Below are positions 18,501 to 26,659 of a stretch of DNA of 62,147 nucleotides, piece after piece; within the stretch, counting starts at the first letter, position 1; the number at the start of each line of letters is the position of its first letter. The position numbers were made by a program, and so were the translations under genes. The stretch lies in NCBI GenBank assembly GCA_029268225.1, contig JAJUGJ010000016.1:1-62147 (forward strand), written 5' to 3'. The DNA comes from Burkholderiales bacterium. GTDB lineage: Bacteria; Pseudomonadota; Gammaproteobacteria; Burkholderiales; Burkholderiaceae_C. The notes under the pieces are model-generated. The model saw only the letters and a program-made list of their open reading frames with translations. It was not told the DNA's origin and ran no database searches.

Positions 18501-19039
18501 TCGGTCCCTGGCCAACGCCCCAGACGGATGGCATCCGAACTCGATGTTGGGTCGGTAGACAGGTTCCGGGCGGTGTTGGTCGTGCCATCGTAGGACTCGG
18601 TGTTGACCGCACGGTATCCGTCGTAGAGGGCCGCCGTGAACACCGCGTTGGGCTTTTGTTTGGGCTCGGCTGTGACCGATGGGTCGTAGGGCGGCGTGTA
18701 GGTGATGGTTGGGTCGTAGGCAACGCTGTTGTAGCCCTTGTAGCCGTAACAGGCTTTGCCGTATTGGGTGTAGACGTCGTTGTCTTCCACACCTTGGTTG
18801 ATGTCTCCCGGCATGTTGGGAAAGGCCATCGAACCTGAGTCGTCGATCACCATCGCGATGTTGGGCTTGACGGCGGTAGAGGACAGGCCATTTCCCAGCG
18901 GAGCGTCAGCCAAACTGAGAACCGCGGCACCTGAGAGCCCCATTGCGGACAGCATGACAGTGCCGGCCATCAAAGTGCGGACAGCATGTGCCGTGCAGCG
19001 CAGGCGTGGCGCCTGAATGAGATGAGTGCGGTGTGTCAT
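15518..19039 (-). CDS. pilY1: Type IV pilus tip adhesin PilY1/PilC
   Basis: The 1173-residue protein has an N-terminal signal/membrane segment (about residues 22-45), a von Willebrand factor A-like domain with metal-site motif DDSGS (66-70), and a C-terminal beta-propeller typical of PilY1 (segments VFAAANDGMLHAF, GLDKGGCGYYALDV, YAGDMLGNVWRIDF). PilY1 acts at the pilus tip in assembly, adhesion and surface sensing. The acidic calcium loop that precedes YAGD in the Pseudomonas protein is not conserved here. It follows pilX by 30 nt in the minor-pilin operon. Confidence 0.92.
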   Translation of the reverse strand: MTHRTHLIQAPRLRCTAHAVRTLMAGTVMLSAMGLSGAAVLSLADAPLGNGLSSTAVKPNIAMVIDDSGSMAFPNMPGDINQGVEDNDVYTQYGKACYGYKGYNSVAYDPTITYTPPYDPSVTAEPKQKPNAVFTAALYDGYRAVNTESYDGTTNTARNLSTDPTSSSDAIRLGRWPGTDIRVRLKFYYSKWKSGTPASNCAADSKYTVITSASDIEAPGVATGSDAAKTNYANWYSYYRNRGYMMKAATGRAFSTLSDQFRVGLFFINSNDNTNLTIRDFDSTNQVAWYNALYSSTSSGSTPLRTTLAKVGQMYAGKGGWGDKDPVQFSCQQNFTILSTDGAWNDDNDPKRLNTTTDIGNQDGTGTDRPYLDALNISNTLADTAMYYYKTDLRTSALNNCSNTIGTTVYSNLCENNVLGTPRDPNTQQHMTTFTLGLGVSGEIFYEPNYETAPNITGVTQYYDILNSNSNWPNPNSDIRKIDDLWHAAVNGRGLYFSASNPTSLTAGLQDALAGISARIGSGTAAATSSLELVAGDNAVYLAQYRTVKWDGELIAKAIDANTGAVASTATWSARTQLNLKVSSATSGDGRTIKYFNSTATDKLKDFTYTNLNTDGLGTPFTTACPSTGSALSQCTNLTATQKSLANDGDNMVNYLRGQSTYEDLTNSANPLYREREHVLGDIVNAVPVFVQKPQFNYEQYDSTYGSFKSTNATRGGTVFAAANDGMLHAFNSANGSERWAFVPSFVMPNMRHLADTNYDHRYYADGSPTVADVCSSPGTGTPSVCSSATAWKTILVAGLDKGGCGYYALDVTDPANPKGLWEFTHAQMGYSYGHPVITRRKDGKWVAIFTSGYNNVPGTCGKTTGDGIGRVFVVDAMTGTLLDTISTGEGSAETPSNLGKLNAWVEVAELNTADVLYAGDMLGNVWRIDFDDNHAPSGKEAFKLATLRNAAGTAQPISVKPELAYTNGSRVVMVGTGRLLSLDDLSNAQGQSVYGLKDDLSTTGLSNPRANASVKSRTLTTTTGSNGQTIRTISGDAIDWATDKGWYFDFPSMGSGNASERVNVDMQLQYNILTVATNVPESNACTAGGYGWLYYVDLETGKQVTTATDSAIGTRLSSNTMVSGIKTVKLQNGKTVTIVSDTLGDVRTSPSPSPTGAAAGTARRTMWRELLD

Positions 19040-19069
19040 GACGTGCTCCCAAATCCAAATGAAGAATGA

Positions 19070-19762
19070 TCAGAAGTGAATGTAGGTCTCGGTCACCGAA
19101 GCGGTGTTACGTGGACCGTCTGTCCGGACAATGATCCGGAAAAACGGGCTGTTGGCACCCGAGAATCGGACGTTGTCGCCATACTTCAGTTCGCCCCGCT
19201 TGGGGCTGGTCGATGCGGCATTGGTGACCGGGACAGAGCAAATGTTGCTGGATCCATCGGCACAGTTCCCGTTCGGATCTCCCGTGCATTTGCACAGGCG
19301 GGTGATGAGGTACCGGTGGGTGTAGCCATCTGCCGTTGTGGTGGAAGAGGACGGAGCGACACATGTTGAGCAGGTGCCTGCGGCCACGCAGCCGCCGCAA
19401 CTGTCTCCTGCCCAGTCCACAAACGGGCGGGCAGGCACCCCGGTTGCGGGACGGCTGTTCCCTGAGGGGTCAAGGGCATCAATGCTGGTGGCGTAATAAG
19501 CTTGGCCATCGGCAGTGATGTTGCTGTACAGCGTGGTCCCCGTCAGCCGCGCCTGCAGCCACGCAATGGCCGTGTCGGCGGGTTGGTCGCTGGAGGCGGT
19601 GGCGGCTTTCTTGAAGCCCAGGTTGCCAATCACCAAGGTCCCCGTGTCAATGGACCTGATCAAGGCCACCGAGGCAAAAGCGAGGGTGACCAGTGACAGC
19701 AGCACCACGATCAGAGACAGCCCTCTTTGGCGGTACGGCGAAATCAAAAGCTGCTTGGACAT
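19070..19762 (-). CDS. pilX: Type IV pilus assembly protein PilX
   Basis: The 230-residue minor pilin component starts MSKQLLISPYRQRGLSLIVVLL. A QRG^LSLI class III-like cleavage site is followed by a hydrophobic helix; fifth-position Glu is absent, as in many PilX proteins. The cysteine-rich middle (CGGCVAAGTCSTC, and CKC further on) suggests disulfides. The ATG at 19760-19762 is chosen because the leader begins there. It lies 20 nt after pilW and 30 nt before pilY1. Confidence 0.85.
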   Translation of the reverse strand: MSKQLLISPYRQRGLSLIVVLLSLVTLAFASVALIRSIDTGTLVIGNLGFKKAATASSDQPADTAIAWLQARLTGTTLYSNITADGQAYYATSIDALDPSGNSRPATGVPARPFVDWAGDSCGGCVAAGTCSTCVAPSSSTTTADGYTHRYLITRLCKCTGDPNGNCADGSSNICSVPVTNAASTSPKRGELKYGDNVRFSGANSPFFRIIVRTDGPRNTASVTETYIHF

Positions 19763-19782
19763 GGGATTTTCCTGATGCACGC

Positions 19783-20955
19783 TCACTGTTGCCAGATCAC
19801 GTTGCGGATGGGGAGGACGGCTTCGTAGACGCGATAGCGATAGTGTTGCCAGTCTGTCGACCCTGGGTTGTTGGCGTTGAGGTTGTTGATGGCGCCGCCT
19901 GCCCAGCAAACCGCGCGCGGGCTGGACGCGCGGCAGGTGCTGTAGGTGCTCCCCGTGCCCGCAACCGTGACGACATCCTTTTCGTAGACATCGCTGCGCG
20001 CCACCACCGCCACGCGAATCGCTTTGATCGCCTGCCAGCCGGCGTTGTCGTTGACCGCCGGTGTCGTGGTCGTCCACGCGGTGACCCGGACGTTGTTGTC
20101 CGCCAAGTTGGCATCGGTGCCGTATTCGGCTTGCAACTGAATGACTTGCGGGTAGATGACGCGCGTCTGGTTGGTGTTCGTCGCGGTATCCAGCCAGGTC
20201 AGGTTGAGGCTGTTGCTGGCCACGCTGTAGGTGCGTCGTGACATGGCACCGAGATTGATCAGCGTAGAGCCGGAGGGGTACCCGTCAGGGGTGGGGAAGA
20301 TGGTTTGACCACCTGCTTGGTTCCAGGCGCTCTGACCAGAGTTGTGCAAAACCTGGTTCTGGCCTTGCCCCCCACCCTGGCTGTTCCCGCCGCCGGGAGA
20401 GGTGTCGTTGGTGACCTGGAAGACGGAGCACCAGCTGCTGCTGCCGATGGCGGGCGGCACGGCGATCATGAGATCGCCCTCGGTGATGCCCAGCGCGGAT
20501 TGAACGAAGAAGTTGGTCGCCTGTGGTGGGTGATCGACGGTCACCTTGGTGGGCAAGGGGGCGCCCTCCTTGGTGCTGGCTGTGAAGGTGATCGTATCGG
20601 GTGCGCCGCTGGCCCCCTGAGTGATCACCACGGGGGCCAGGATGTAGGTTTGCGTCGCACTGGACCCATTCTTGGCGCGGATCTCACAGCCCAGCGCAGA
20701 CAGGTTGGCTGCCATGCCAAAGCCGGCGTTCTTGGCGTCGCGCTCGATGGTGTACAGCGCCATGGCGCCTGTGGTGTTGGCGTCGGAGCCCGAGGTGGCC
20801 GTGCGCTTGCGGCTTTCGGCCATCAGCATGACCTGGGCCACCACGAGCACGGTGACCAAGCCGAGCAGCATCGCCACGAGCAACTCGATCAAAGTGAAAC
20901 CACGCTGCTGTTGAGGCGGCGGGCATTCAGCCGAGGAAGATGGAGGGTGCAGCAT
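19783..20955 (-). CDS. pilW: Type IV pilus minor pilin PilW
   Basis: The 390-residue protein has a prepilin leader ending QQRG^FTLIELLVAMLLG, with Phe+1 and Glu+5 present, so PilD should cleave it. A long beta-rich globular domain of the PilW type follows. Minor pilins prime pilus assembly in the inner membrane. The start is the ATG at 20953-20955, nine bases after the pilV stop. Confidence 0.92.
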   Translation of the reverse strand: MLHPPSSSAECPPPQQQRGFTLIELLVAMLLGLVTVLVVAQVMLMAESRKRTATSGSDANTTGAMALYTIERDAKNAGFGMAANLSALGCEIRAKNGSSATQTYILAPVVITQGASGAPDTITFTASTKEGAPLPTKVTVDHPPQATNFFVQSALGITEGDLMIAVPPAIGSSSWCSVFQVTNDTSPGGGNSQGGGQGQNQVLHNSGQSAWNQAGGQTIFPTPDGYPSGSTLINLGAMSRRTYSVASNSLNLTWLDTATNTNQTRVIYPQVIQLQAEYGTDANLADNNVRVTAWTTTTPAVNDNAGWQAIKAIRVAVVARSDVYEKDVVTVAGTGSTYSTCRASSPRAVCWAGGAINNLNANNPGSTDWQHYRYRVYEAVLPIRNVIWQQ

Positions 20956-20964
20956 GGCGGTGTG

Positions 20965-21405
20965 TCAGAAATTGAGAGACGCAGATACCAAGACGGTGCG
21001 CTGCGTGCTGTTGGCGGGTGTCCAGTTGACCTGAACCGTGACCACAGAACCATTGACGGTCACGGTGGCGGTGCCAGATGGGAGGGTGTTGGCCACGTTG
21101 GCCAGCCAAGCCGTGCAGTTCGCGCTGCTGCACGAGCCAGACGTGGTGACATAGCCCGCGAAATTGCCTTCGTCCACGGCCATCTGTCCCAGCAACTGAT
21201 CGGCCAAGTAAGTGGCTTCGCCACGCATCTGCGCCTCGGTGCTCGCGCTGACCATGCGGCCTTGCAGCCCGATGAGGGCCAGAATCCCGAGCATCAACAG
21301 CAAGATGGCCACAAGTGCCTCCAGCAGCGCTGCACCGCGTTGGTCTGTGCGCACCCGCATCGAACGCGAGCCGCTCTGCCTGAATGTGAGGTGGGGCGTC
21401 AACAT
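20965..21405 (-). CDS. pilV: Type IV pilus minor pilin PilV
   Basis: The 146-residue product contains the prepilin segment QRG^AALLEALVAILLLMLGILAL with Glu+5, characteristic of PilV. I take the ATG at 21403-21405, which overlaps the fimT stop in ATGTTGA; a second ATG at 21360 would shorten the leader by 15 residues and is also possible. It is part of the tightly packed minor-pilin operon. Confidence 0.87.
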   Translation of the reverse strand: MLTPHLTFRQSGSRSMRVRTDQRGAALLEALVAILLLMLGILALIGLQGRMVSASTEAQMRGEATYLADQLLGQMAVDEGNFAGYVTTSGSCSSANCTAWLANVANTLPSGTATVTVNGSVVTVQVNWTPANSTQRTVLVSASLNF

Positions 21406-22016
21406 TTGCGTGGATCGTTGGTGGGGAGCTGATTGGCGGTATCGGGATAGCACAGGCGAACCTGCCCGCCGGAGGACACCGTGACTCGAAGGGCGGTGGT
21501 GTCGGCCGTGGGCGAGGTGATGTCGATGCTGGTGATGCCTGTGGTGCAGGCGATGCTGCCTTGCGTGGGCAATTGGCCCAGGCCGTCGTAAGTCAGGCAG
21601 TTCGCCCCCCCGTTCGAAGTGAGGGTGACGCCTTGCAGGGCAACACTGGCGGAGTTCTTCTGGATGATGTCGCCCCCTGCATCGGCCATGGTGCCCGCGC
21701 ACTTGTTGGTGATGCTCGTGGGCAGGACGCCGCCTTTGGACACCACCCAGGATGGACTGGTCGCGCTCATGGTGCAGCTCGAGTCGGTCGATGACACCAT
21801 GGAGAAGGTCACACGGGTATTGCGCCGGATGGCCTCCATGCGGGCCAGTTGCAGCCCGCTGACGATGGATTCACCGACATTGCGTACCTTGAGGTTTTGC
21901 AGCCAGATCGTGATGCTGGGCGCAGCCAGCATCAGCATCAACGCGATGAGCGTGACCACGATCATGAGCTCCAGCAAAGTGAAGCCCTGTTCAGAGCGGG
22001 GCGTGGGGGTGCGCAT
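21399..22016 (-). CDS. fimT: GspH/FimT family pseudopilin
   Basis: The 205-residue protein starts [21 protein letters not shown], a classical prepilin leader (G^FTLLE), followed by the GspH/FimT globular domain. FimT proteins are minor pilins; in some naturally competent bacteria they bind DNA. The start codon overlaps the pilE stop (TGATG at 22018-22014), implying translational coupling. The frame stays open upstream into pilE and beyond but not as coding sequence. Confidence 0.9.
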   Translation of the reverse strand: MRTPTPRSEQGFTLLELMIVVTLIALMLMLAAPSITIWLQNLKVRNVGESIVSGLQLARMEAIRRNTRVTFSMVSSTDSSCTMSATSPSWVVSKGGVLPTSITNKCAGTMADAGGDIIQKNSASVALQGVTLTSNGGANCLTYDGLGQLPTQGSIACTTGITSIDITSPTADTTALRVTVSSGGQVRLCYPDTANQLPTNDPRKC

Positions 22017-22480
22017 CAGCTGCAGCTTTCCGAGGCTTTGGTGATCCAGCAGGACTTGGTCACGGTCTGGCCATTGAACTTGGTTGTCGCCTGCGCGTTG
22101 CTTTGCGTCAGGGTGTACTCGTAGCCTGTGATGTCGCCTTTTCCGGCTGCCGTGATCGTGTAGGTTTGGTTGGTGCTGCCGATCGTGCAGGTGTAGGTGA
22201 AATATTTGCTGTTGGACGGGAGGGCCGATTGGGTGGCGCACGAGCCCGCTGCGGTGCCGTAATTCCGGAAGTCCTGGTAGTACTGCTCCAGCTTGACCCG
22301 CGCCGTGGCCATTTCTGCAAACCCTTCTTGCAGCTTGCCCCGGCGGATGTAGTCTCTGTAACTGGGCAACGCCACAGCGGCCAAAATGCCAATGATCGCC
22401 ACCGTGATCATCACTTCGATCAATGTGAAACCCCGGGGGGCGCGATGCAGGACGGGGTGAGGTGTGTTGCAAGCGGTCAT
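22016..22480 (-). CDS. pilE: Type IV pilin PilE-like protein
   Basis: The 154-residue protein has the leader RAPRG^[24 protein letters not shown], matching type IVa pilins, with the conserved helix and a short globular domain. The C-terminal cysteine pair ([12 protein letters not shown]) would form the pilin D-loop disulfide. Given its place as first gene of a minor-pilin operon, it is more likely the minor pilin PilE than the major subunit. An inverted repeat lies 29 bases upstream of the start. Confidence 0.92.
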   Translation of the reverse strand: MTACNTPHPVLHRAPRGFTLIEVMITVAIIGILAAVALPSYRDYIRRGKLQEGFAEMATARVKLEQYYQDFRNYGTAAGSCATQSALPSNSKYFTYTCTIGSTNQTYTITAAGKGDITGYEYTLTQSNAQATTKFNGQTVTKSCWITKASESCS

Positions 22481-22508
22481 GCCAAAAACCCTTTGTGTGT
22501 GGTTTGAT

Positions 22509-22528
22509 GATCGGGCAGCACCCCGATC
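22509..22528 (-). promoter_or_regulatory. Inverted repeat in the pilE leader
   Basis: GATCGGG (22509-22515) and CCCGATC (22522-22528) are perfect inverted copies with a 6-base spacer, 29 bases before the pilE start. It may be an mRNA hairpin or an operator of the pilus operon. No sigma54 -24/-12 motif is seen nearby. Confidence 0.35.
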
Positions 22529-22570
22529 TTGGGAAGATGGGGAAGCCCGGTCCGGACCAGGAAGGTGGTG

Positions 22571-22600
22571 AAAAACGTTGCGCAGCGCCGAGGCGCTGCG
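22571..22600 (-). terminator. Intrinsic terminator after cnoX (minus strand)
   Basis: CGCAGCGCC (22581-22589) pairs perfectly with GGCGCTGCG (22592-22600). On the minus strand the stem is followed by CAACGTTTTT. It lies about 90 bp downstream of the cnoX stop and upstream of pilE. Confidence 0.7.
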
Positions 22601-22688
22601 TCATTCCGGTGCAGCTGGTGTGGTGTGTACCGTTCATCGCTCGTGCTTGACCGTCCGGCGGCGTCTGGCCCTTGCACCAGCCCGCGGC

Positions 22689-23663
22689 TCAGAACAGCGC
22701 CGAGCTCAGCTTGCGGCGGTACTTGTCCACCACCGGATCCGCCGCCGTCACGGCCACCTTGCCGGCGATCTCCAGCTTCGGCTTGCTGTCAGCACCCGCT
22801 GCTGCGGCCGCCTTGGGCGGAATCGGCTTGGGCTGTGGCTTGCTCATCACTTCCAGAATGGCGACATAGGTCTTGCGGGCCAGGTCGTCGCTCCAGCCCT
22901 TGTCGCGCATGATGATCTCCAGCAATTCGTCCATGGCTTCGGTGAAGTGGCCGCTGGCAAAGAAAATCTGGGCCAGCTCGAAGCGGGCGGTGAAATCGCG
23001 CTTGTTGGCTTCGATGGCGGCAGACAGCTCGGCCGGCGAGCGACCCTGGCGGGCCGAGGCCAAGGCGTCGATGTACCGGCCAAAGGCGTTCACCCGTTGC
23101 TCGGCCAGCAGGCCGGTGGCGCGGTCGGCAATGGGGGCGAAGATGGCCTGGGCGCCTTCCAGTGCGCCTTCGGCCAGCAGCAGCTTGATCAGGTCGTAGC
23201 GGGCTTCGTCGTTGCTCGGGTCCTTGGCCAGGGCGTCTTCCAGCTTGGCCAGGGCGGTTTCGGTGTCGCCCGCTTCGGCCAGTTGCTCGGCTTCCAGGGT
23301 TTCCAGCTCGGAGGCGATTTCGCCTTCTGCAGGGACGTGTTTGTCGAGGAATTCGCGGATCTTTTCGGGTGGCAGGGCACCGACGAAGCCGTCGACCGGC
23401 TGTCCGCCCACGAACATCACGCAAAACGGGATGGAGCGCACGCCGAACATTTGCGACAACTGGCCGGCAATCTCTTGCTGCTCGTCGGCATTGACCTTGG
23501 CCAGCAGGAAGCGGCCGCCGTACTCGGTTTCGAGCTTTTCCAGCACCGGGCCCAGGGCCTTGCAGGGGCCGCACCACTCGGCCCAGATGTCCAGCAGCAC
23601 GGGCTGTTGCAGGGAGGCTTTGATCAGGTCGGATTCAAAGTTGGCAAGGGTGATGTCGATCAT
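22689..23663 (-). CDS. cnoX: CnoX/YbbN-like thioredoxin-TPR co-chaperone
   Basis: The 324-residue protein has an N-terminal thioredoxin domain with the redox motif WCGPC (30-34), followed by tetratricopeptide-like helices (LEAEQLAEAGDTETALAKLEDAL onward) and an Ala/Pro/Lys-rich tail. This is the layout of CnoX/YbbN, which protects substrates and hands them to GroEL or DnaK. Unlike E. coli YbbN, which has lost the first cysteine, both active-site cysteines are present, so it may also be an active thioredoxin. It is divergent from purE. Confidence 0.88.
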   Translation of the reverse strand: MIDITLANFESDLIKASLQQPVLLDIWAEWCGPCKALGPVLEKLETEYGGRFLLAKVNADEQQEIAGQLSQMFGVRSIPFCVMFVGGQPVDGFVGALPPEKIREFLDKHVPAEGEIASELETLEAEQLAEAGDTETALAKLEDALAKDPSNDEARYDLIKLLLAEGALEGAQAIFAPIADRATGLLAEQRVNAFGRYIDALASARQGRSPAELSAAIEANKRDFTARFELAQIFFASGHFTEAMDELLEIIMRDKGWSDDLARKTYVAILEVMSKPQPKPIPPKAAAAAGADSKPKLEIAGKVAVTAADPVVDKYRRKLSSALF

Positions 23664-23755
23664 GGTGGGCAGATCTTTCCGGGGTGATTCAGATTGTGCG
23701 GCGCGCCGGGGCGGCAGCGCCTAAAATTCAGGGTTTTGAGTGACGAGGACGAGCC

Positions 23756-24283
23756 GTGAGCAGCACGACAGGTTTGACAGGCGCCATCAAGGTGGGCGTG
23801 GTGATGGGATCCAGCAGCGACTGGGATGTCATGCGCCATGCCGCTGACATTCTGACCGAGTTCGGCGTGCCTTTCGAGGCTCAGGTCGTCTCGGCGCACC
23901 GCATGCCCGACGACATGTTCCGTTACGCCGAAGCCGCGGCCGACCGCGGTCTGGTGGCCATCATCGCCGGCGCCGGTGGGGCCGCACACCTGCCGGGCAT
24001 GCTGGCGGCCAAGACCACGGTGCCCGTCTTGGGCGTGCCCGTGCCCTCGCGCCACCTGCAGGGGGTGGATTCGCTGCACTCCATCGTGCAGATGCCCAAG
24101 GGCATCCCGGTGGCGACGTTTGCGATTGGCACGGCTGGCGCCGGGAACGCCGCCCTGTTTGCCGTGGCGATGCTGGCCCACGGCGACGCGGCCCTGCGCG
24201 CCAAGCTTGACGCCTTCCGTGCGCGCCAGACCGAGGTGGCACGCGCCATGACCAACGACCTGACCCTGGACACCAAGGCATGA
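23756..24283 (+). CDS. purE: N5-carboxyaminoimidazole ribonucleotide mutase
   Basis: Converts N5-CAIR to CAIR in de novo purine synthesis. The 175-residue product carries the family core [14 protein letters not shown], the SAHRMPD loop with the catalytic histidine region and the [12 protein letters not shown] segment. The start is a GTG at 23756, with GAGGACGAG upstream as ribosome-binding site and a TAAAAT box near 23722. The stop overlaps the purK start (ATGA), so the two are translationally coupled. Confidence 0.96.
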   Translation: MSSTTGLTGAIKVGVVMGSSSDWDVMRHAADILTEFGVPFEAQVVSAHRMPDDMFRYAEAAADRGLVAIIAGAGGAAHLPGMLAAKTTVPVLGVPVPSRHLQGVDSLHSIVQMPKGIPVATFAIGTAGAGNAALFAVAMLAHGDAALRAKLDAFRARQTEVARAMTNDLTLDTKA

Positions 24284-25452
24284 CCAAGCGCACTGACGTG
24301 ATCCTGCCCGGCGCAACGCTGGGCGTGATGGGCGGTGGCCAGTTGGGCCGCATGTTCGTGCATGCCGCCCAGGCCATGGGTTACCGCACCGCCGTGCTGG
24401 ACGCGGATGCGAGCAGTCCAGCCGGACTGGTGTCGCAAGTGCACATCCGGACCGCCTATCTGGACGAAGCCGGCCTGGCCGAGCTGGCCCGCGTGTCGGA
24501 CGCCATCACCACCGAGTTCGAGAACGTGCCCGCGCAGGCACTGGACAAGCTGGCCGAGGCCCGCCCAGTGGCACCGGCGGGTCGCGCCGTGGCCATCTGC
24601 CAGGACCGCGCCCGTGAGAAAGCCCACTTCGTGGCCTGTGGGGTCGATTGCGCACCGTATGCCGTGATCGAAACGCCCGAGCAACTGGCCGCCGTCACCG
24701 ACGACCTGCTGCCCGGCATCCTGAAAACCGCCCGCCTGGGTTACGACGGCAAGGGCCAGATCCGCGTGAAGACCCGCGCCGAGCTGATCGCCGCCTGGGA
24801 CGAGTTGCAGCGTGTGGGCTGCGTGCTCGAGAAGATGCTGCCGCTGGCCTACGAGGTCAGCGTGCTGGTGGCGCGCGGTCGCGACGGTCAGGTGGTGCAT
24901 TTCCCGCTGCAGGAGAACCTGCACCGCGACGGCATCCTGGCGGTCACCACCGTGCCGGCGCCGCATGTGACCGAAGCCGTGTCGCAGCAGGCCTATGCCG
25001 CCGCGCACCAGATCGCTGCGTCCATGGACTATGTGGGCGTGCTGTGCATCGAGTTCTTCGTGCTGCAAGATGGCCGCATCGTGGCCAACGAGATGGCGCC
25101 GCGTCCGCACAACTCCGGGCATCACACCATTGATGCCTGCGACGTGTCGCAGTTCGAGCTGCAAGTGCGTGCGATGACGGGGCTGCCTTTGGTGGCGCCG
25201 GTGTTGCACAGCCCCTGCCTGATGCTCAACCTGCTGGGTGACCTGTGGTTCCCCGACGGGGCCGCCGAGCAGGTGGAACCCGACTGGGCCGCGGTGCTGG
25301 CGCTGAGTGGTACCCACCTGCATCTGTACGGCAAGACCGAGGCCCGCAAGGCCCGCAAGATGGGACACCTCACGGTGACGGGCGCCACGCCCGAAGCGGC
25401 ACGCGCCACGGCGCTGCAGGCGGCCGCCATCCTTGGCATCGCGCCCTTCTGA
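24280..25452 (+). CDS. purK: N5-carboxyaminoimidazole ribonucleotide synthase
   Basis: An ATP-grasp enzyme that makes N5-CAIR from AIR, bicarbonate and ATP, feeding PurE. The 390-residue protein has the N-terminal GGGQLGRM nucleotide fold, the central ATP-grasp domain ([13 protein letters not shown], then [12 protein letters not shown]) and the late motif [13 protein letters not shown]. It overlaps purE by 4 nt (ATGA) and is followed 36 nt later by tsaC. Confidence 0.97.
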   Translation: MTKRTDVILPGATLGVMGGGQLGRMFVHAAQAMGYRTAVLDADASSPAGLVSQVHIRTAYLDEAGLAELARVSDAITTEFENVPAQALDKLAEARPVAPAGRAVAICQDRAREKAHFVACGVDCAPYAVIETPEQLAAVTDDLLPGILKTARLGYDGKGQIRVKTRAELIAAWDELQRVGCVLEKMLPLAYEVSVLVARGRDGQVVHFPLQENLHRDGILAVTTVPAPHVTEAVSQQAYAAAHQIAASMDYVGVLCIEFFVLQDGRIVANEMAPRPHNSGHHTIDACDVSQFELQVRAMTGLPLVAPVLHSPCLMLNLLGDLWFPDGAAEQVEPDWAAVLALSGTHLHLYGKTEARKARKMGHLTVTGATPEAARATALQAAAILGIAPF

Positions 25453-25488
25453 TCGCTCAGTTTCCACCGTGGCCCACAGGATGTAACC

Positions 25489-26544
25489 ATGACCCTGCTC
25501 GACCCCGCCACCCAGCCTGACGCGATCGAGCGGGCTGCCCAGCGTCTGGCTGACGGCGGCCTGTTGGCGTTGCCCACCGAGACCGTTTACGGGCTCGGTG
25601 CGCGTGCGGACGACGATGCGGCCGTGGCGCGCATTTTCGCGGCCAAAGGTCGGCCTTCAGATCACCCTTTGATCGTGCACGTGCCCAACCCGCAGGCGGC
25701 GCTGCATTTCGTGTCGGCCTTTCCGCCTGTGGCGCAGCGCTTGACGCAGGCTTTCTGGCCCGGGCCATTGACGGTGATCGTGCCGCGCGACCCGCGTGTC
25801 GCCACGGCGGCAGCGGGGGGGCACGACACCATCGGTCTGCGCTGCCCCTCACACCCGGTGGCCCAGCGCCTGCTGGACGCTTGCGCGCAACAGGGCATCT
25901 TGGGGGTGGCTGCGCCGAGCGCCAACCGTTTCGGTCGCATCAGTCCCACCACGGCACAGCACGTGAGCGAGGAGTTTGACGGGCGCGGCACGGATCTGGA
26001 CGAGGTCTGGGTGCTCGATGGTGGGCCCTGTGAGGTGGGCATCGAGTCCACGATCATCGATTGTTCCCGCGGCCATCCAGTGCTGCTGCGTCCCGGACGC
26101 TTGACCCTGGCCGAGATCGAGGCTGTGGCGGGGGAGCCGGTGCAGTGGTCGCGCCCTGAGGCGCCAGATCCTGCCGCCCCGAAGGCGGCGGGCACCTTGC
26201 TGTCGCACTATGCGCCGCGTGCCCGGGTGCGTCTGATGAGCGATGCGCAATTGGCGACCGCCCTGGATGTGATTGAGCCTGAGTTGACCGCCGCGGCCAT
26301 GGGGGGGCGCCACAAAGCGCCGCGCATTGCCGTGTACTCCCGCAGTCTGTGGGCGCATCGCCCGCCTCATCCCGGTGTGCTGCATCGCTCGATGCCGGGT
26401 GACCCGGTCACGGCGGCACACGACCTGTTCGCCGATCTGCGCGAAATGGATGCCACCGGGGTGGAGTTGATCTGGGTGGAAACGCCTCCGCTGGACCCCG
26501 CCTGGGACGGGGTGCGTGATCGGCTGGATCGTGCGGCGGCGTGA
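25489..26544 (+). CDS. tsaC: L-threonylcarbamoyladenylate synthase (long, Sua5 type)
   Basis: Makes threonylcarbamoyl-AMP from threonine, bicarbonate and ATP, the first step of t6A37 tRNA modification. The 351-residue length shows the YrdC catalytic domain (LPTETVYGLGA, KGRPSDHPL, the SANRFGRISPT loop) followed by a Sua5 C-terminal domain (AAGTLLSHYAPRARV). TsaB, acting later in the same pathway, is encoded 3.3 kb downstream as a fusion. Confidence 0.95.
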   Translation: MTLLDPATQPDAIERAAQRLADGGLLALPTETVYGLGARADDDAAVARIFAAKGRPSDHPLIVHVPNPQAALHFVSAFPPVAQRLTQAFWPGPLTVIVPRDPRVATAAAGGHDTIGLRCPSHPVAQRLLDACAQQGILGVAAPSANRFGRISPTTAQHVSEEFDGRGTDLDEVWVLDGGPCEVGIESTIIDCSRGHPVLLRPGRLTLAEIEAVAGEPVQWSRPEAPDPAAPKAAGTLLSHYAPRARVRLMSDAQLATALDVIEPELTAAAMGGRHKAPRIAVYSRSLWAHRPPHPGVLHRSMPGDPVTAAHDLFADLREMDATGVELIWVETPPLDPAWDGVRDRLDRAAA

Positions 26545-26600
26545 GAGGACATCGCCCGCCGCCCATGCTTGACCGTTTCTTTACATGGCAGACTGACGAG

Positions 26601-26615
26601 GACGCCGCAGGCGTC
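26601..26615 (+). other. Small hairpin after tsaC
   Basis: GACGCC (26601-26606) pairs with GGCGTC (26610-26615) around a GCA loop, followed only by TTATG. It could be a weak terminator for purE-purK-tsaC, but the T tract is poor. Nothing else stands out in the 115-bp gap before the next gene. Confidence 0.3.
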
Positions 26616-26659
26616 TTATGCTGTCGGGCTGCTGCCTTGAACGAATTTCCGGAGATCCC

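Noticed and set aside
22571..22600. Operator for pilE
   Set aside because: The stem is followed on the minus strand by a T tract just after the cnoX stop, so a terminator explains it better.
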